From assembly GCA_037043235.1 (NCBI GenBank), contig JAWRVZ010000284.1:512501-576500 (forward strand): DNA of 64,000 nt, in the 5' to 3' direction. Numbering within the stretch: position 1 is the stretch's first letter; each line of letters opens with the position of its first letter. The position numbers and the translations under genes are program-made. The DNA is from Rhodeus uyekii. Taxonomy: Eukaryota; Chordata; Actinopteri; Cypriniformes; Acheilognathidae. The notes beneath the pieces were generated by a model. It was not told the DNA's origin. It ran no database searches and worked only from the letters and a program-made list of their open reading frames with translations. This document shows, piece after piece, positions 12,419-24,261 of this stretch.

Positions 12419-13675
12419 TCAAGTTTCCACAGAAACCAGCACAACACTGATAATAATCATAAATGTTTCTTGAGCATCAAATATCAGAATGATTTGTGAA
12501 GATCATGAGACACTGAAGACTGGAGTAATGATGCTGAAAATACAACTTTAATCACAGGAATAAATGACACTTTACTATATATTCACATAGAAAACAGCTG
12601 TTTTACACTGATATAATATTACACTGTTTTACTGTATTCATCATCTAATAAATTCAGCTTTAATCACAGGAATAAATGACACTTTACTATATATTCACAT
12701 AGAAAACAGCTGTTTTACACTGATATAATATTACACTGTTTTACTGTATTTATCATCTAATAAATTCAGATTTAATCACAGGAATAAATGACACTTTACT
12801 ATATATTCACATAGAAAACAGCTGTTTTACACTGATATAATATTACACTGTTTTACTGTATTTATCATCTAATAAATTCAGCTTTAATCACAGGAATAAA
12901 TGACACTTTACTATATATTCACATAGAAAACAGCTTTTTTACATTGATATAATATTACACTGTTTTACTGTATTTATCATCTAATAAATTCAGCTTTAAT
13001 CACAGGAATAAATGACACTTTACTATATATTCACATAGAAAACAGCTTTTTTACATTGATATAATATTACACTGTTTTACTGTATTTATCATCTAATAAA
13101 TTCAGCTTTAATCACAGGAATAAATTACACTACTATATATTCATAAGAAAACAGCTGTTTCACACTGATATAATATTACACTGTTTTACTGTATTCATCA
13201 TCTAATAAATTCAGCTTTAATCACAGGAATAAATGACACTTTACTATATATTCACATAGAAAACAGCTTTTTTACACTGATATAATATTACACTGTTTTA
13301 CTGTATTTATCATCTAATAAATTCAGCTTTAATCACAGGAATAAATGACACTTTACTATATATTCACATAGAAAACAGCTTTTTTACATTGATATAATAT
13401 TACACTGTTTTACTGTATTTATCATCTAATAAATTCAGCTTTAATCACAGGAATAAATGACACTACTATATATTCACATAGAAAACAGCTGTTTTACACT
13501 GATATAATATTACACTGTTTTACTGTATTTATCATCTAATAAATTCAGCTTTAATCACAGGAATAAATGACACTTTACTATATATTCACATAGAAAACTA
13601 TGAAAACAGATTTTTAAATAAATGCACCCTTGGTGAGCAGAAGAGACTTTCAAAAACATGAAATAAATCATATCA
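12419..13675 (+). repeat. 112-bp minisatellite, array 2, with transposon flanks
   Basis: About ten units of 112 bp between 12551 and 13600 (ATCACAGG at 12551, 12663 and on). The left flank carries ACACTGAAGACTGGAGTAAT and the right flank AAATGCACCCTTGGTGAGCA. Both are outer parts of a widespread cyprinid interspersed repeat, so the array lies inside one element. It is in sense orientation relative to kctd15. Some units read GCTTTTTTACATTG instead of GCTGTTTTACACTG. Confidence 0.95.
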
Positions 13676-14696
13676 AAACCCAAGTATTGTGCATGTTAGG
13701 CAGTTACATTTATTCATTAAGTGTGTCTTAAGTGTCCATATACTTTTTGAAGTAACTTCCACCATTAAAAGTGAGCTTACATTTGAGTCCACAAAAGACT
13801 GACAATCCGCACACACTTTCACTAATCACACTGACAAGTGGAAAACCCACTCATGGACACACACACACACACATACACACACACAGCGACAGTTAAACAA
13901 ACGCTCTCCTGGCCCTTCGCCTCGGAGGCCGAGCTGACAGTTAAGAGAGTCCAGTTAAAGAAGCTTAAGTTGATGGTGTCTTTTAATAGATTGATCCCTT
14001 AATAATGCAGAACGGGAAGAGAAACTCGCTCTATAACTAATGTGTGAACATTCATCTCCCTCCAGCTCAGTCTGCTGAACTGACAGGACATATGAAAGTT
14101 TCATGCTCATTCTGTGGGTCTCTCTAACCGAGATCGGCGTGATCGTGAGCTCATATCAGAAGAGTTCAGACTGGAATTATGGCTCAAAATATGAACAAAT
14201 GTGTCTCAAGTGTTGCTTGAGACACTGAGACAAATCCGTCGACCTGCATTACTTTTAGGTGTTACTTGAAGACTACAAATGTTTTGTTTTTCACTGATTT
14301 TTAAATGTATGAATAATAACACTTTAAGAAAGTAAAAAGCAACACATGGTTTTGCTTTGAAACCTGATTCCATCTGTTTTGACATCAGTTTCAAGCTTGC
14401 CAATCATAAGTGTTCAGTGTTAAACTCTGGCCGCAAAAGTGTGTGTGTGTGTGTGTGTGCGTGCACCACTCATACTCACTCAAAATAAAGATGTGATCAG
14501 ATTTGTAGTGTAATATTAGTGCATTCCTGATGCATCCTGAACCCGCCTACTCACCTGTCAATCATGTCTTCCAAAAAACAAATATTGAATGTTGTGCTAA
14601 CATACATTATGTCTGTTATATTTTATATATACATACACACACACAGGCATCAGGAATACATTAATATTACATATTTATTTTGAGTGAGTATGAGTG
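13676..14696. other. kctd15: kctd15 intron 2, no gene seen
   Basis: Non-coding. Contains short CA runs (13859-13885) and a GT run (14442-14460). Confidence 0.7.

Positions 14697-14700
<4 letters not shown>

Positions 14701-14733
<33 letters not shown>
14701..14733. repeat. (CA)n microsatellite
   Basis: About 16 CA repeats followed by an A run. Confidence 0.95.
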
Positions 14734-14737
<4 letters not shown>

Positions 14738-14889
14738 AAAAACTCAAAATACTTTTTCGCTCAGAGTTAAGCTGAGAAATCCTAATTTCTCTGAAATCCT
14801 AAAAAACAATGCATTCTGATGCACCTTTCTTTTTTTTTGTTTCTTTTTTTTATAATTTTTGGTTATTTTTCAGTTAATTTACTATATAT

Positions 14890-14957
14890 AATATGCACAA
14901 TTGAATAGATTGTTTGTTTTATATATATATATATAAATCTATTCAATTGTGCATATT
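14890..14957. repeat. perfect 22-bp palindrome with (AT)n core
   Basis: The left arm 14890-14911 (AATATGCACAATTGAATAGA + TT) is the exact reverse complement of 14936-14957. The spacer is mostly AT repeats. It ends immediately before a second palindrome. Confidence 0.95.
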
Positions 14958-14996
14958 CAGAGTTGATGGACAGTTGGCTAGTTAAAATAAAAAATG

Positions 14997-15054
<58 letters not shown>

Positions 15055-15097
15055 CTACATTTTTTTATGTTAACTAGCTAGCTGTCCATCAACTCTG
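14958..15097. repeat. 40-bp near-perfect palindrome with (TA)n core
   Basis: The left arm 14958-14997 (CAGAGTTGATGGACAG...) pairs with the right arm 15057-15097 (...CTGTCCATCAACTCTG) with a few mismatches and one indel. The core is about 52 bases of TA. Confidence 0.93.
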
Positions 15098-15860
15098 AAA
15101 TCATATAAATGTATGAATCCTAATGCATCACCTGTCAGTCATGCATGCAACGGCATGAGTTTGTTCTGGTCTTCTGGGATGTTTCTGATGCTTCTGCTGC
15201 TCATGCAACGTTTTTTGCTCTGGATCAGTGCAGATGTGCACAGGACCTCCATGTAGAGAGTGTTTGTCCGCTCCAATCTCTCTTCCACACAGAGGAAGTG
15301 AAGACGGTCTGACAGGAAGTGTCCGTCTGAGCCGTCAGCACAGAAGAGTCTGGGACTGATGACCGTATCGAATGATTCTTTAGATCATTTTTGAGTGTTT
15401 AATAAACTTGGTTAATAAACTCTTAGAAACTTGGTTTATAAACAATTCATAATTCCCAGAATACAGATCTGAGACTTCAAGTGGGATTTAGTATAATATG
15501 TTCTGAATCACGGCTGGTGATTATCCTTTAAACAGAGGTACTTTGAACAAATATTTTAGCATTATACTTTATTAATGTATTATTGATGCATTATTAATGT
15601 CTTTAAACTTTCAGCAGACATTTTAATTGCATCTTTCTGTACATTTCCTTAATTTTTAAGTGTTGAAAGGTTAAAATCCGGAGAATTCAATTTGCCGTTG
15701 CCTACAAAATATAACTTTTTTATATTTATATTTTTATTTGAGTACATGCGTATCTATACTACATATACTCAATTAACTGCATCATTTATTTGTTTTTGTT
15801 TTTATGATTTCAGTGAGTCTGTTGACTGAAATCATGAAGATGGAAAAAAACTATATATAA

Positions 15861-15895
<35 letters not shown>

Positions 15896-16014
15896 ATTTC
15901 AGTTACATAGCTAGCATTTACAACAAAATAATATTAATAATTTAAATATATAAAATATATATAAAAATATAAATATATTTATGATTTCAGTTAATGATTA
16001 AATGATTTCAGTTA
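15098..16014. other. kctd15: kctd15 intron 2, AT-rich, no gene seen
   Basis: Contains a TA run at about 15868-15894 and several ATATAAA stretches. Nothing coding is seen. Confidence 0.7.
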
Positions 16015-16090
16015 ACTCTGAAATAATAATAATAATAATAATAAAAATATATATATTATTTTATTATTATTATTATTATTATTTCAGAGT
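16015..16090. repeat. palindrome with (AAT)n/(ATT)n arms
   Basis: ACTCTGAAATAATAAT at 16015 pairs with ATTATTATTTCAGAGT ending at 16090 around an ATATAT centre. The arms are largely trinucleotide repeats bounded by matching unique ends. Confidence 0.85.
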
Positions 16091-17327
16091 AATAGAGTTC
16101 ATTTTAAATTATTAATAAATATATAATATAAATAAAAAATACACATATATATATATATATATATATATATTCTTATGATTTTAGAGTTAACTGAGTGTTA
16201 GCTGACTTCCAAATCCAGCTTTTTCACACACAAAAAAGTGTGAAATGTCATCAGCACTGTGTACTGCAATCCCGCTGAAGGCTGATCAAAGCCAGATCTT
16301 TATTCAGGACATGATAAATATTTCAACAGAGATAATTCATAAGTTGAAGAAGTTTAATTTTTCAGGATTTCGAGCCGTCAGAAGTGCCTGTCATTGAAGA
16401 ATCACCCTCATGCGACGTCACACACCAGCTGAACTCGCTCTCAATCCATCTCTTGCGTTGTAGAAAGCGGTCGTCTGTCGCTCTCACACAACAGAACCGT
16501 ATTTACTCTGAATGAGACTGACAACCGTATTCCCTGCTGTGTGAACGAAGCCAGAGACCGATTTAGAGGAAAGGGAGGATATGGGAGAGAAAGAGACGGG
16601 TGGGGGGAGAGGAGGAAGAAAAGAAAAACAGGCAGCATTTTAATTGCTTTTTAAAAAAAGTGCAGATGAAAAACAGTGTTTGCCTGCAGGGGCATGGTGA
16701 AATTCTAGCTGGAAGAATTGCAAGACCATATGAGAAAGGACGACCGCAGGCGCTACAGGGAGATGAGTATTGGTTTTTTATAAAGCATTTTGCATCGATT
16801 TCCAAAGGGGGGGAGAGAAAGAAATAGAGAGAGAGAGAGAAGGAAACAACAGGGAAAACAAGAGCTTTAGAAAGTGCATAAGGTGACGAGACTTGTGTGG
16901 AAGAGTGTATGAATTACATCGTGCATTAAGAGGAAGAAACACACACCTGGCAGACTCCAGGAACTGTGTTTGTGTTACAAATCACTTCCTTACGCCGAGT
17001 CAAAAGTCGTCATTCGGCAATAAACGGCTTTAAACCTCGGCTGCCTGGCCGATGGAGAGCCGTTAGCTGATCCAGGAACTGTAGCCGTGATTAAAGACGA
17101 GATTGCATCGGCGCTGTAGCTCGGCCCGGGAACGGAAGGAAATGCTGATCCTATCAGAGATCAGAAAGAGAAGTGAACTGCACAGACAGAGCGAGATCTT
17201 TCCAGCAGGTGTCCAGTGACGCCCAGCTCTGCAGTTAAAAGAAGAATAACGGTTATTACGTGTAGAAAACATTCAGCTGGAGATGAAAATCATTTGATTT
17301 TACTCTAATAAGCAGGAAAAAGCTTTG
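16091..17327. other. kctd15: kctd15 intron 2, no gene seen
   Basis: Includes a TA run at about 16147-16170. From about 16200 to 17270 the sequence is more GC-balanced and largely non-repetitive, so it is a candidate for intronic regulatory DNA. No exon recognised. Confidence 0.5.
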
Positions 17328-17506
17328 GTTTAGAGTCTCATCCTCACTATTAACTTATTAGTTTGCATATTAGCACTTATAAAGCACGTATTAATGCTTT
17401 ATTCTACATCCCTTAATCTAAACTGAACAACGACCTCACTAACTATTAATTAGTTTATTGAGGAAACAGTCATAGTTAATAGTGAGAATTTGACCCTAAA
17501 CTAAAG
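17328..17506. mobile_element. small non-autonomous element with terminal inverted repeats
   Basis: Starts GGTTTAGAGTCTCATCCTCA + CTATTAAC and ends GTTAATAGTGAGAATTTGAC + CCTAAAC, which are inverted repeats of about 27 bp with mismatches. The interior has AGCACTTATAAAGCACGTAT, typical of a very common teleost repeat. No coding capacity. Confidence 0.75.
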
Positions 17507-17951
17507 ATTGTATTTATTTATAAATAAACAAAAATATATTTCACTTTTTTCAATTACATAGATCCTTTTTTATTCTTATGATTTCAACTTACTGCTATTT
17601 TCTACTCTAGCTTTTTCTCAAAAAGTAAAATATAATTTATTGGAAGTGAATTTCCAGTGTTTTTATCCAGTGATGGACACACAAACTCCAAACAAGTGAT
17701 TAAAATGTTCCTCATAATAAGAAAAAAAGAGCTTTTGCCCTCCAATTGCTGCAAAAAAAACTTTAATTGTATCTTCTGTTATTGTGGTGAAACCTTTCCT
17801 TGCAAACTGCGCTTGTTCTGTCCTTCATTCGTATAAATGATCAAATGCATTAAGACGTTTTATTTAAGTGTGATGCAAATGCCCTGTTTTGGGGAGACGT
17901 AACTAAGAAAAGTACAAAGGTGGAGAAAACAAAAGCAGGGAGGAAAGTTTT

Positions 17952-18095
17952 CCTGTGTGTCTAACAGTAGAGAGCGGCGCTTGCAACATCAAGGTCATGG
18001 GTTCGATTCCCAGGGAAAGCAAGAACTGATTAGAATGTCAATGTGTTTCTTGAATGCGATGATAAAAGCGTCTGATAAAAGCATGAATGTAAATG
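17952..18095 (+). repeat. tRNA-derived SINE, copy 1
   Basis: Has a tRNA-like head with a B box (GGTTCGATTCC at 18000), then GGGAAAGCAAGAACTGATTA, a body, and a tail with GATGATAAAAGC. It belongs to the subfamily lacking 13 nt in the tail. It resembles cyprinid SINEs of the HAmo type, but the family name is unverified. Confidence 0.88.
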
Positions 18096-18566
18096 TTCTT
18101 TCAATAATTAATACAGGCCTTATTCCAACGTTTTTATGATCTTCATGATTTGTTGCACTGGAAACTTTCAACTGCATCCCTCGAACACATTACTGGTGTT
18201 TGTTAGTTAATCATTACTATTACTTACTCTATCATTAAGCACTCTAGTTTACATACGCAAATCATCTGAAGGCTTGTGTTACTGTCCCGCTTTATTTCAG
18301 TCGCGTTCTGACATCATGGTATTATGTGGGAGTTATTTAATTGGCTTGTGACTGTTGAGATGATAAAACATTGAAGGCTTTTCAGCTCTGTATTAATCTC
18401 ACAGTAGAGAAGGACATGAAACGCTTTTCTTAGCCACTGAAATCTGCCTAAAGCCTCTTGTTTCAGAACCGAGCGTTAATACGATTTTGGCTGGGCACTA
18501 ATAAAATTGAAAAATAAATGCTAATTGTTTCATGCATTTAAAGGAGGCTGGCCTCACTCCATTAAC

Positions 18567-18591
18567 TGTGTGTGTGTGTGTGTTTTTTCAG
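18567..18591 (+). promoter_or_regulatory. kctd15: (TG)8 T6 splice acceptor of kctd15 exon 3
   Basis: Eight TG repeats (18567-18582), six Ts (18583-18588) and CAG (18589-18591) directly precede the coding exon. The layout is the same as the polymorphic TG/T acceptor tract of human CFTR exon 9. Confidence 0.9.
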
Positions 18592-18736
18592 GATCAGCAG
18601 GCTGTTTAACGGGACCGAGCCGATCGTTCTGGACAGTTTAAAGCAGCATTACTTCATCGACAGGGACGGAGAGATCTTCCGCTATATTCTGAGCTTCCTG
18701 CGAACCTGCAAACTGCTCCTGCCGGATGACTTCAAG
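18592..18736 (+). CDS. kctd15: KCTD15, coding exon 2 of 4 (residues 55-103)
   Basis: Completes Arg55 and encodes 48 more residues, from ISRLFNGTEPIVLDSLKQHY to LLLPDDFK, in the BTB/POZ core. ISRLFNG and DGEIFRY are KCTD15-type (KCTD1 has IGRLFDG and DGQMFRY). The acceptor is TTTTTTCAG and the donor AAG|GTATTT at 18736/18737. The exon is 145 nt, entering in phase 2 and leaving in phase 0. Confidence 0.97.
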
Positions 18737-19351
18737 GTATTTCAGTGAGGGATTTCTGTCAGATTCTCTGGCTGTTTGGAATCGAGTGCATGTGAACACG
18801 GATTAACACCGCATTGCATTCATTAAAAAAGTTATCCTAGTTAAGGATTTTATTTTTAAATAGTTGATCAATCATTTGCATTTTAATCCTATTGTAGATG
18901 TTGGAAAATTATAGTTGATATTTAATTAAATTAAAGATCAATGTGATTTCATTGCATATTGGGATACAATGCAAATTGCTCTTTTTAATCCCTGCTTTCT
19001 GGGACATTAAAGAAAACTCACTTGTGGTTTTGCATTCCTTTAAAGGTGGCATTGTTTGTGTACTGCATGTTTTGGCAAATGTTGGTCATAGTTGAGCAGA
19101 AAACTGACCATAGAAGAAGACAGTTGCTGCTCTCCGCTATAGCGCCCTCTGTGGCAAAACCGAGAATGCAGTGCATTGCAAAGTGCAGTCTGATGAATTT
19201 CAGGAAGCAGTAACGCACAGAATTTGACTAGCATAACTTAAGTGTATGTGTGTTCACATACGTGCAATCCTAAAAATAAAATGACTAGCAGTAACAGCTC
19301 TTTCGAGGTTTTGTTTTTGTCCAGCTTCAACACGACAAACACATACATAGA
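18737..19351. other. kctd15: kctd15 intron 3, proximal part
   Basis: No gene or clear repeat seen. Intron 3 spans 18737-26406. Confidence 0.65.
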
Positions 19352-19448
19352 TTTCCATTCATGCATTTATCAGACGCTTTTATCCAAAGTGACTTGCATT
19401 GCATTCAAGAAACACATTGACATTCTAATCAGATTTGATCAGTTCTTG
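19352..19448 (-). repeat. SINE 3' fragment with undeleted tail
   Basis: On the minus strand the tail keeps the CTTTGGATAAAAGC region (plus strand GCTTTTATCCAAAGTGACTT), unlike the eight longer copies. The tRNA-like head is absent. Confidence 0.8.
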
Positions 19449-19578
19449 ATTAACTTGGTTTTCATTTCTGTTCTGTTTGGTAGCCTCGCCCACACTGCAA
19501 TTTTATTGGTCCAAAATAGACACATATTAAGTATCAAATATGTTCTGATTGTCTGTGATTGTGTTCCATTACGCAGTA

Positions 19579-20698
19579 CAGTAACGCCTTGAGATACGAG
19601 CATAATCAGGTCCAGGACGAGCTCGTAACTCGAGTTACTCGTATATCAAATCATTTTTTTCCATTAGAAATAACAGAAAAACGAATTGTATCCGTTCTGG
19701 CCCTCTAAAAAGCTCCCTTATTAGTGCTAATAACAATGGAAAAAACATGTTTTAATTTGCTATAGAGACACACACACACACACTTGAGCTGCTCCGAGTG
19801 CTGAACACCTCTAGTGTCTATAACAGGGGTGGGCAAACTACGGCCCGCGGGCCATATCCGGCCCGTTGGGCTTTTTAATCCGGCCCGCCGAACTTGCCGA
19901 ACCTGTATTAAACCTCCTTCATTTTACATTTCGCTGTAATGTCACTCTGTCGCGGCTGCAAGCGGCAATGGCGCTGAAGCTGTGCTGGAGAGTAGGCGTG
20001 TGTCGCAAACCCCTCTACTCCCCCCTTTATAGCGTTAATTCCGTGCTAAAAAGGAACGAGCGCAATCTGATGTTTGCGCGCGCGTAAATTACATCCGCGA
20101 GCGGAAAACAGAGCTTCACGTAAATACGGGTACCCGCGAGCTCATTTTAATCGCGCGTGCGCGAACATTCACCCGCTCTCGACTGCAGTTTTTGCTCGCG
20201 CGAGCACTTTTATTTTTGTCAGTCGTGGGGCGGGGCTTGCTCTTGTAATAGTAACATCAAACGTCATTGGTTAGTTCGCTTTTTTTCCCTTTGAGGTCAG
20301 TTGTGATTGGACGCCTGTGATTGTCAATCTAGAGCTGAGGCACATATCAGATTCAGTCACATTGCATATTATGGTTTTTCTGTTGATTAAATTGTATTAA
20401 TATTGTTTTGTTGTAATTTCACGTGTCCCAGTCGAGTGATTTAAGACCAAACTATACTTTATACAGGTTTTCTAGGATTTCTTATAAGTAAATGCACAGG
20501 TACAATCTTCACTCCGGCCCCTCTGTCAATTTTAAGAAACCAATGTGGCCCGCGAGACAAATAGTTTGCCCACCCCTGGTCTATAAGCTGCTCGTATCTC
20601 AAATATGTACTCGTATCTCAAAGCAAACATTGCTCGAAGGCTTGCTCGTATTTCGGAATACTCGTATGTCGGGACACTCGTATCTCTAGGTATTACTG
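19579..20698. mobile_element. Tigger/mariner-like non-autonomous element, interrupted
   Basis: Terminal inverted repeats CAGTAACGCCTTGAGATACG and (right, inverted) CAGTAATACCTAGAGATACG match at 19 of 22 positions. TA flanks both ends, as expected for a Tc1/mariner-superfamily target duplication. Subterminal CTCGTATCTCAAA motifs recur near 20585-20690. Without the nested hAT element it would be about 357 bp. It has no coding capacity. Confidence 0.85.
19824..20578. mobile_element. hAT-type non-autonomous element nested in the Tigger-like element
   Basis: A 755-bp element with perfect 17-bp inverted ends (CAGGGGTGGGCAAACTA). It is flanked by an identical 8-bp duplication, GTCTATAA, at 19816-19823 and 20579-20586, the hallmark of hAT insertion. 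The subterminal CGGCCCGCGGGCC is typical of this group. The interior is CpG-rich (TTTGCGCGCGCGTAAATTAC). Short open frames inside do not resemble a transposase. Confidence 0.93.
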
Positions 20699-21417
20699 TA
20701 ATTTCCCTGCATGACTAGAGAAATGACCTGCATCCGGCTGATTTATTCAGTTCATTTGCGTTTTGCATTGCATTCACAATGCATATTGTTTCAAAGCGTG
20801 CAGCTTTACAGAAAGCACTGTTTCGGTGTTACATTCATCCTCTCCCTTCCAAACATGAAGCAACATGATGCAAACGCATTGCATCTGTTAATCGTGATCT
20901 GGATTCGCTTTGTTTTTCTCTTGACTTGGACAAAGAACCCAGTTTGGACTCATTTGGTCTGATGATCAATGCGTGTGAAATCAGACAGAAATGCAAACGG
21001 CAGCCGGCGGCGTAAAGCGTGTCCTTATCTGTGAGGCATCGTGACTGTCACGGCCCGCGGCGACCCGCGTTTCGCTAAATCAATGTGAACGAGGAGCTAA
21101 AGCGGAATATGCTTTGCATCTATCAGTAAAACAAGCTTCAGAGATTATCTGTTGTCAAGCTGCTCGAGTCAATAAAAGCATTCTGCTGCTGGTCTGCTTT
21201 TGTTTGTGACCACTAGCAGCGATTATAAAACAGTCCTTGTTTATGGAATAACATGCACTGATGAATCGCTCATAATACATGGGATGAGCAAGAGTCAGAT
21301 TTGATTCCACGGTTTGTCACGCAGGATCTGACCTCTGCATCAGCATGTGTTTGACAAAAATCAAAGAGAAATGGTCATCTCATATACGTATTAGATGGAG
21401 ACGGGGGAATATCTCCG

Positions 21418-21448
<31 letters not shown>

Positions 21449-21758
21449 GTCTGTCTGTGAGATGTTGTCTTGCCGATGGGCAACAGAGTAAGATCATTAT
21501 TTTGGATCACAACAGGCCTGTCGGATCGCCTGAACATGGGAATTCAGGGTAGCGAATCGTCCGTCTTTCCATCTGCTCTTGTCGAAGTCTGTTCTTTCTT
21601 CACCTCTCTTCATCGTGCTGCTTGCATGAGGCAAGACCGTAAGAAGAGCGTTGGAGAATGAGACCAGGCGCATGTGGAGCTTCTTTTAATACCTAACGCT
21701 CCCTCCAGGGCAAAAGAAGAGAAAAAAGACATGGGTGAAAGGAAAAGAGCAGCCTAAC
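20699..21758. other. kctd15: kctd15 intron 3, no gene seen
   Basis: Largely non-repetitive, with a (CT)n run at about 21421-21448. No exon recognised. Confidence 0.55.
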
Positions 21759-22081
21759 TGTCCACGGATGGAGGCTGGAGACGAGTCCCGACCAAACTTG
21801 TGTACATTTTCCCCTCATAACTTCCACTTTGAACAATCTAAAGTTGTTCTTTAAAGCTTTTATTGCAATGGATTGCGTGCTATTTTAGCACTTTCTGCTT
21901 CGGTTAGTGCTGAAACTTATTGCTGTGTTTTATAATACTAATCTTTATGATAATAATCTTTAATCATCCACATATGGAGGCTAGAGATGCATCTCGACCA
22001 AATACTGTCATATACATGTTTAGCTTATAATGTCCACTTACAATGGAAAATTGAGAGGTTAAAGACATGTGTTGGCCACTT

Positions 22082-22158
<77 letters not shown>

Positions 22159-22560
22159 TGTCATTTACATTATTTTCATTTAATAATGTCACGTTGCAAT
22201 GTTTTCGAACAATCTAGAGTTCTTTTTTAATGCTTAGATTGCAATGGATTGCATGCATTTACATAATGATGTTTATGTTTTTATTAAAATAGATGGCATG
22301 TAATTTTAATCTTTTCTGGTTTGTTTATTACTGAAATGTGCATTGGGAAAAACTTATTTTATAATAATCAAATTTTGTCCACTTTAAATCTTATATTCAC
22401 AGACATATTTTGACCAACTTTCATAGACACCTTTGTCCCGTTGCAATGTTTTCAAGCAATCTGTAGTTATTTTTTAATGCTTAAATTGCAATTGATTGCA
22501 TGCATTTTTTAAAAATAAAAAAATAATGATGTTAATGTTTAATACCTTCATGCAAACCTT
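21759..22560 (+). repeat. diverged three-copy tandem repeat
   Basis: Three related blocks begin near 21759 (GTCCACGGATGGAGGCTGGA), 21966 (ATCCACATATGGAGGCTAGA) and 22377 (GTCCACTTTAAATC). The shared CAATCTA(A/G)AGTT...TTAA(A/T)GC motif falls near 21832, 22208 and 22454, followed by GCAATGGATTGC-like text. Block 2 is lengthened by a long TA run. Confidence 0.7.
22087..22157. repeat. (TA)n microsatellite
   Basis: About 35 TA dinucleotides, without the inverted unique arms seen at other TA runs here. Confidence 0.97.
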
Positions 22561-24173
22561 CATGGCTTGCGACCATTTAGCAGATTAATATAGTGACGAT
22601 GCAAGCAATCAAGCAATTGATATTGCTATACACATCTATACTGATCTATACTGTGCGTTGAAGTCGGACATAACTCTATATCCAACTATATATATATATA
22701 TATAGATATATATATAGATCTGTGTGATAATATGGTTTACATTTTGTGACAGTATAAATAATTAAGCAGTTAAGATTTGTCATATAGTATTAATCACTTT
22801 ATATGATTTGTGTGCATGTTTGCAAGTCAAGCTGGATAGTATAAACTTCATATAAATCTATCTATATATATTGTTTTATGTTTGTGAGAAAGTTAAATAT
22901 AGTATATATCCAACTTTATTTACATTCATTCATGCATTTATCAGCTGCTTTTATCATCGCATTCAAGAAACACATTGACATTCTAATCAGTTCTTGCTTT
23001 CCCTGGGAATCGAACCCATGACCTTGATGTTGCGAGCGCCACTCTCTGCTGTTTGAGCTGTTTTGCAATGATGTAAGCAAGAGTTTTATTACCGTGGCAA
23101 ACGGTTGATCCTTCTCTGTCTGTTTTCTTCAGAGAAACCGCGTACACGATTACTCATCTAGTTTAGTTACCATTCAGGCAGTGTGCGGTTCACGACTGTT
23201 TATATCAATCTTTATGCAGATTACTCTGCAGACGTTGCACACAAAACGCTATCCTCAGATGAACTCGAATCATTTCCACACCTCAGCTCCTCCCGTGATG
23301 GAGAGATGAGGAAGAATGGAACCATCTGGACTTGTGGGAAATTAAGGAAAAACTGAAAGGGGCATAAAAACCCCTGGCAAGATCCCCGTGAGGAAGAGAG
23401 AGAGAGAGTTTGGCAGTCTGCTGTTGTCTGCCTGGATAAAGAAGCGCTGAAGCCTCGAGGTCCGTCACTGACGGGCTCCAACGAGCACACGAGATCCTGC
23501 CAAACGTCTTGACTGTCGCCCCGCGGGCCGCGCTGATACCCCTCTGAGCAAAACATGCCACCCTGCACCCCCAACCTCACTGCATCTTAAAGATTCATTC
23601 ATTTACTGCCTTTTATTTATGGGCTTGTTTGTTCTTTATTAGGGGTGTTTGCAGTAATAGCATCACCTTTGCTCCTAGTTGGTGATTTGTATCTTATTTA
23701 ACCATCCAATCAAAAGACTGAGTAATTATCTCTTTAACAGAAGTATTTCATGCATCTTAACTTAATCATTTGAGGTAATAGAATCACTATCGCTATTAAA
23801 AGCATTACCTTTCTAAATGCTAAACAAGCACATGCACAAACAACACTTTGAATTAGAAAGTGGAAACAACTCGTAGATTTTTATTGTCCATTGAAAATTA
23901 TTTTGTATTTTTTAACCTTGGATTTGACTGCGTTTCATGTGTATTATTTATTATTGTAGAATAAATATTATTTATTGAATGATTTATTTTTCAGATGCAG
24001 CCTGAACACGTTGAACAGATACGTTTCCATTTAAATACAATCAGAATTGCTGTTTAGAAAGAATATGTAGATTTTTCTTGTTTATTTTTCATAACTTTTG
24101 TTTTGAACTGTTGCAGATCTTTCTGATCTTTGGTGATTTGTATCTTATTTCCACAAAAATTCATCACACCTCT

Positions 24174-24175
<2 letters not shown>
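22561..24175. other. kctd15: kctd15 intron 3, no gene seen
   Basis: Contains SINE copy 2 (22919-23060). The segment 23200-23585 is GC-richer and non-repetitive (CTGCCAAACGTCTTGACTGT near 23496) and may be conserved non-coding DNA. The remainder is AT-rich. Confidence 0.5.
22919..23060 (-). repeat. tRNA-derived SINE, copy 2
   Basis: Near full length on the minus strand: a head with AGCTCAAACAGCAGAGAG (A-box region), B box GGTTCGATTCC, then the 13-nt-deleted tail. Confidence 0.88.

Positions 24176-24220
<45 letters not shown>
24176..24220. repeat. (GT)n microsatellite
   Basis: About 22 GT repeats. Confidence 0.97.
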
Positions 24221-24221
<1 letters not shown>

Positions 24222-24261
24222 GTGTTTAACAAATGTTTAAAATAAGGGAGAAAAATCAACA

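Noticed and set aside
17995..18020. GGTTCGATTCCCAGGGAA as a functional tRNA gene
   Set aside because: Only the B-box part of a tRNA is retained, followed by the SINE body; eight dispersed copies share the same tail.
19866..20274. Short frames inside the hAT element as transposase
   Set aside because: Too short, without zinc-finger BED or dimerisation motifs; the element is non-autonomous.
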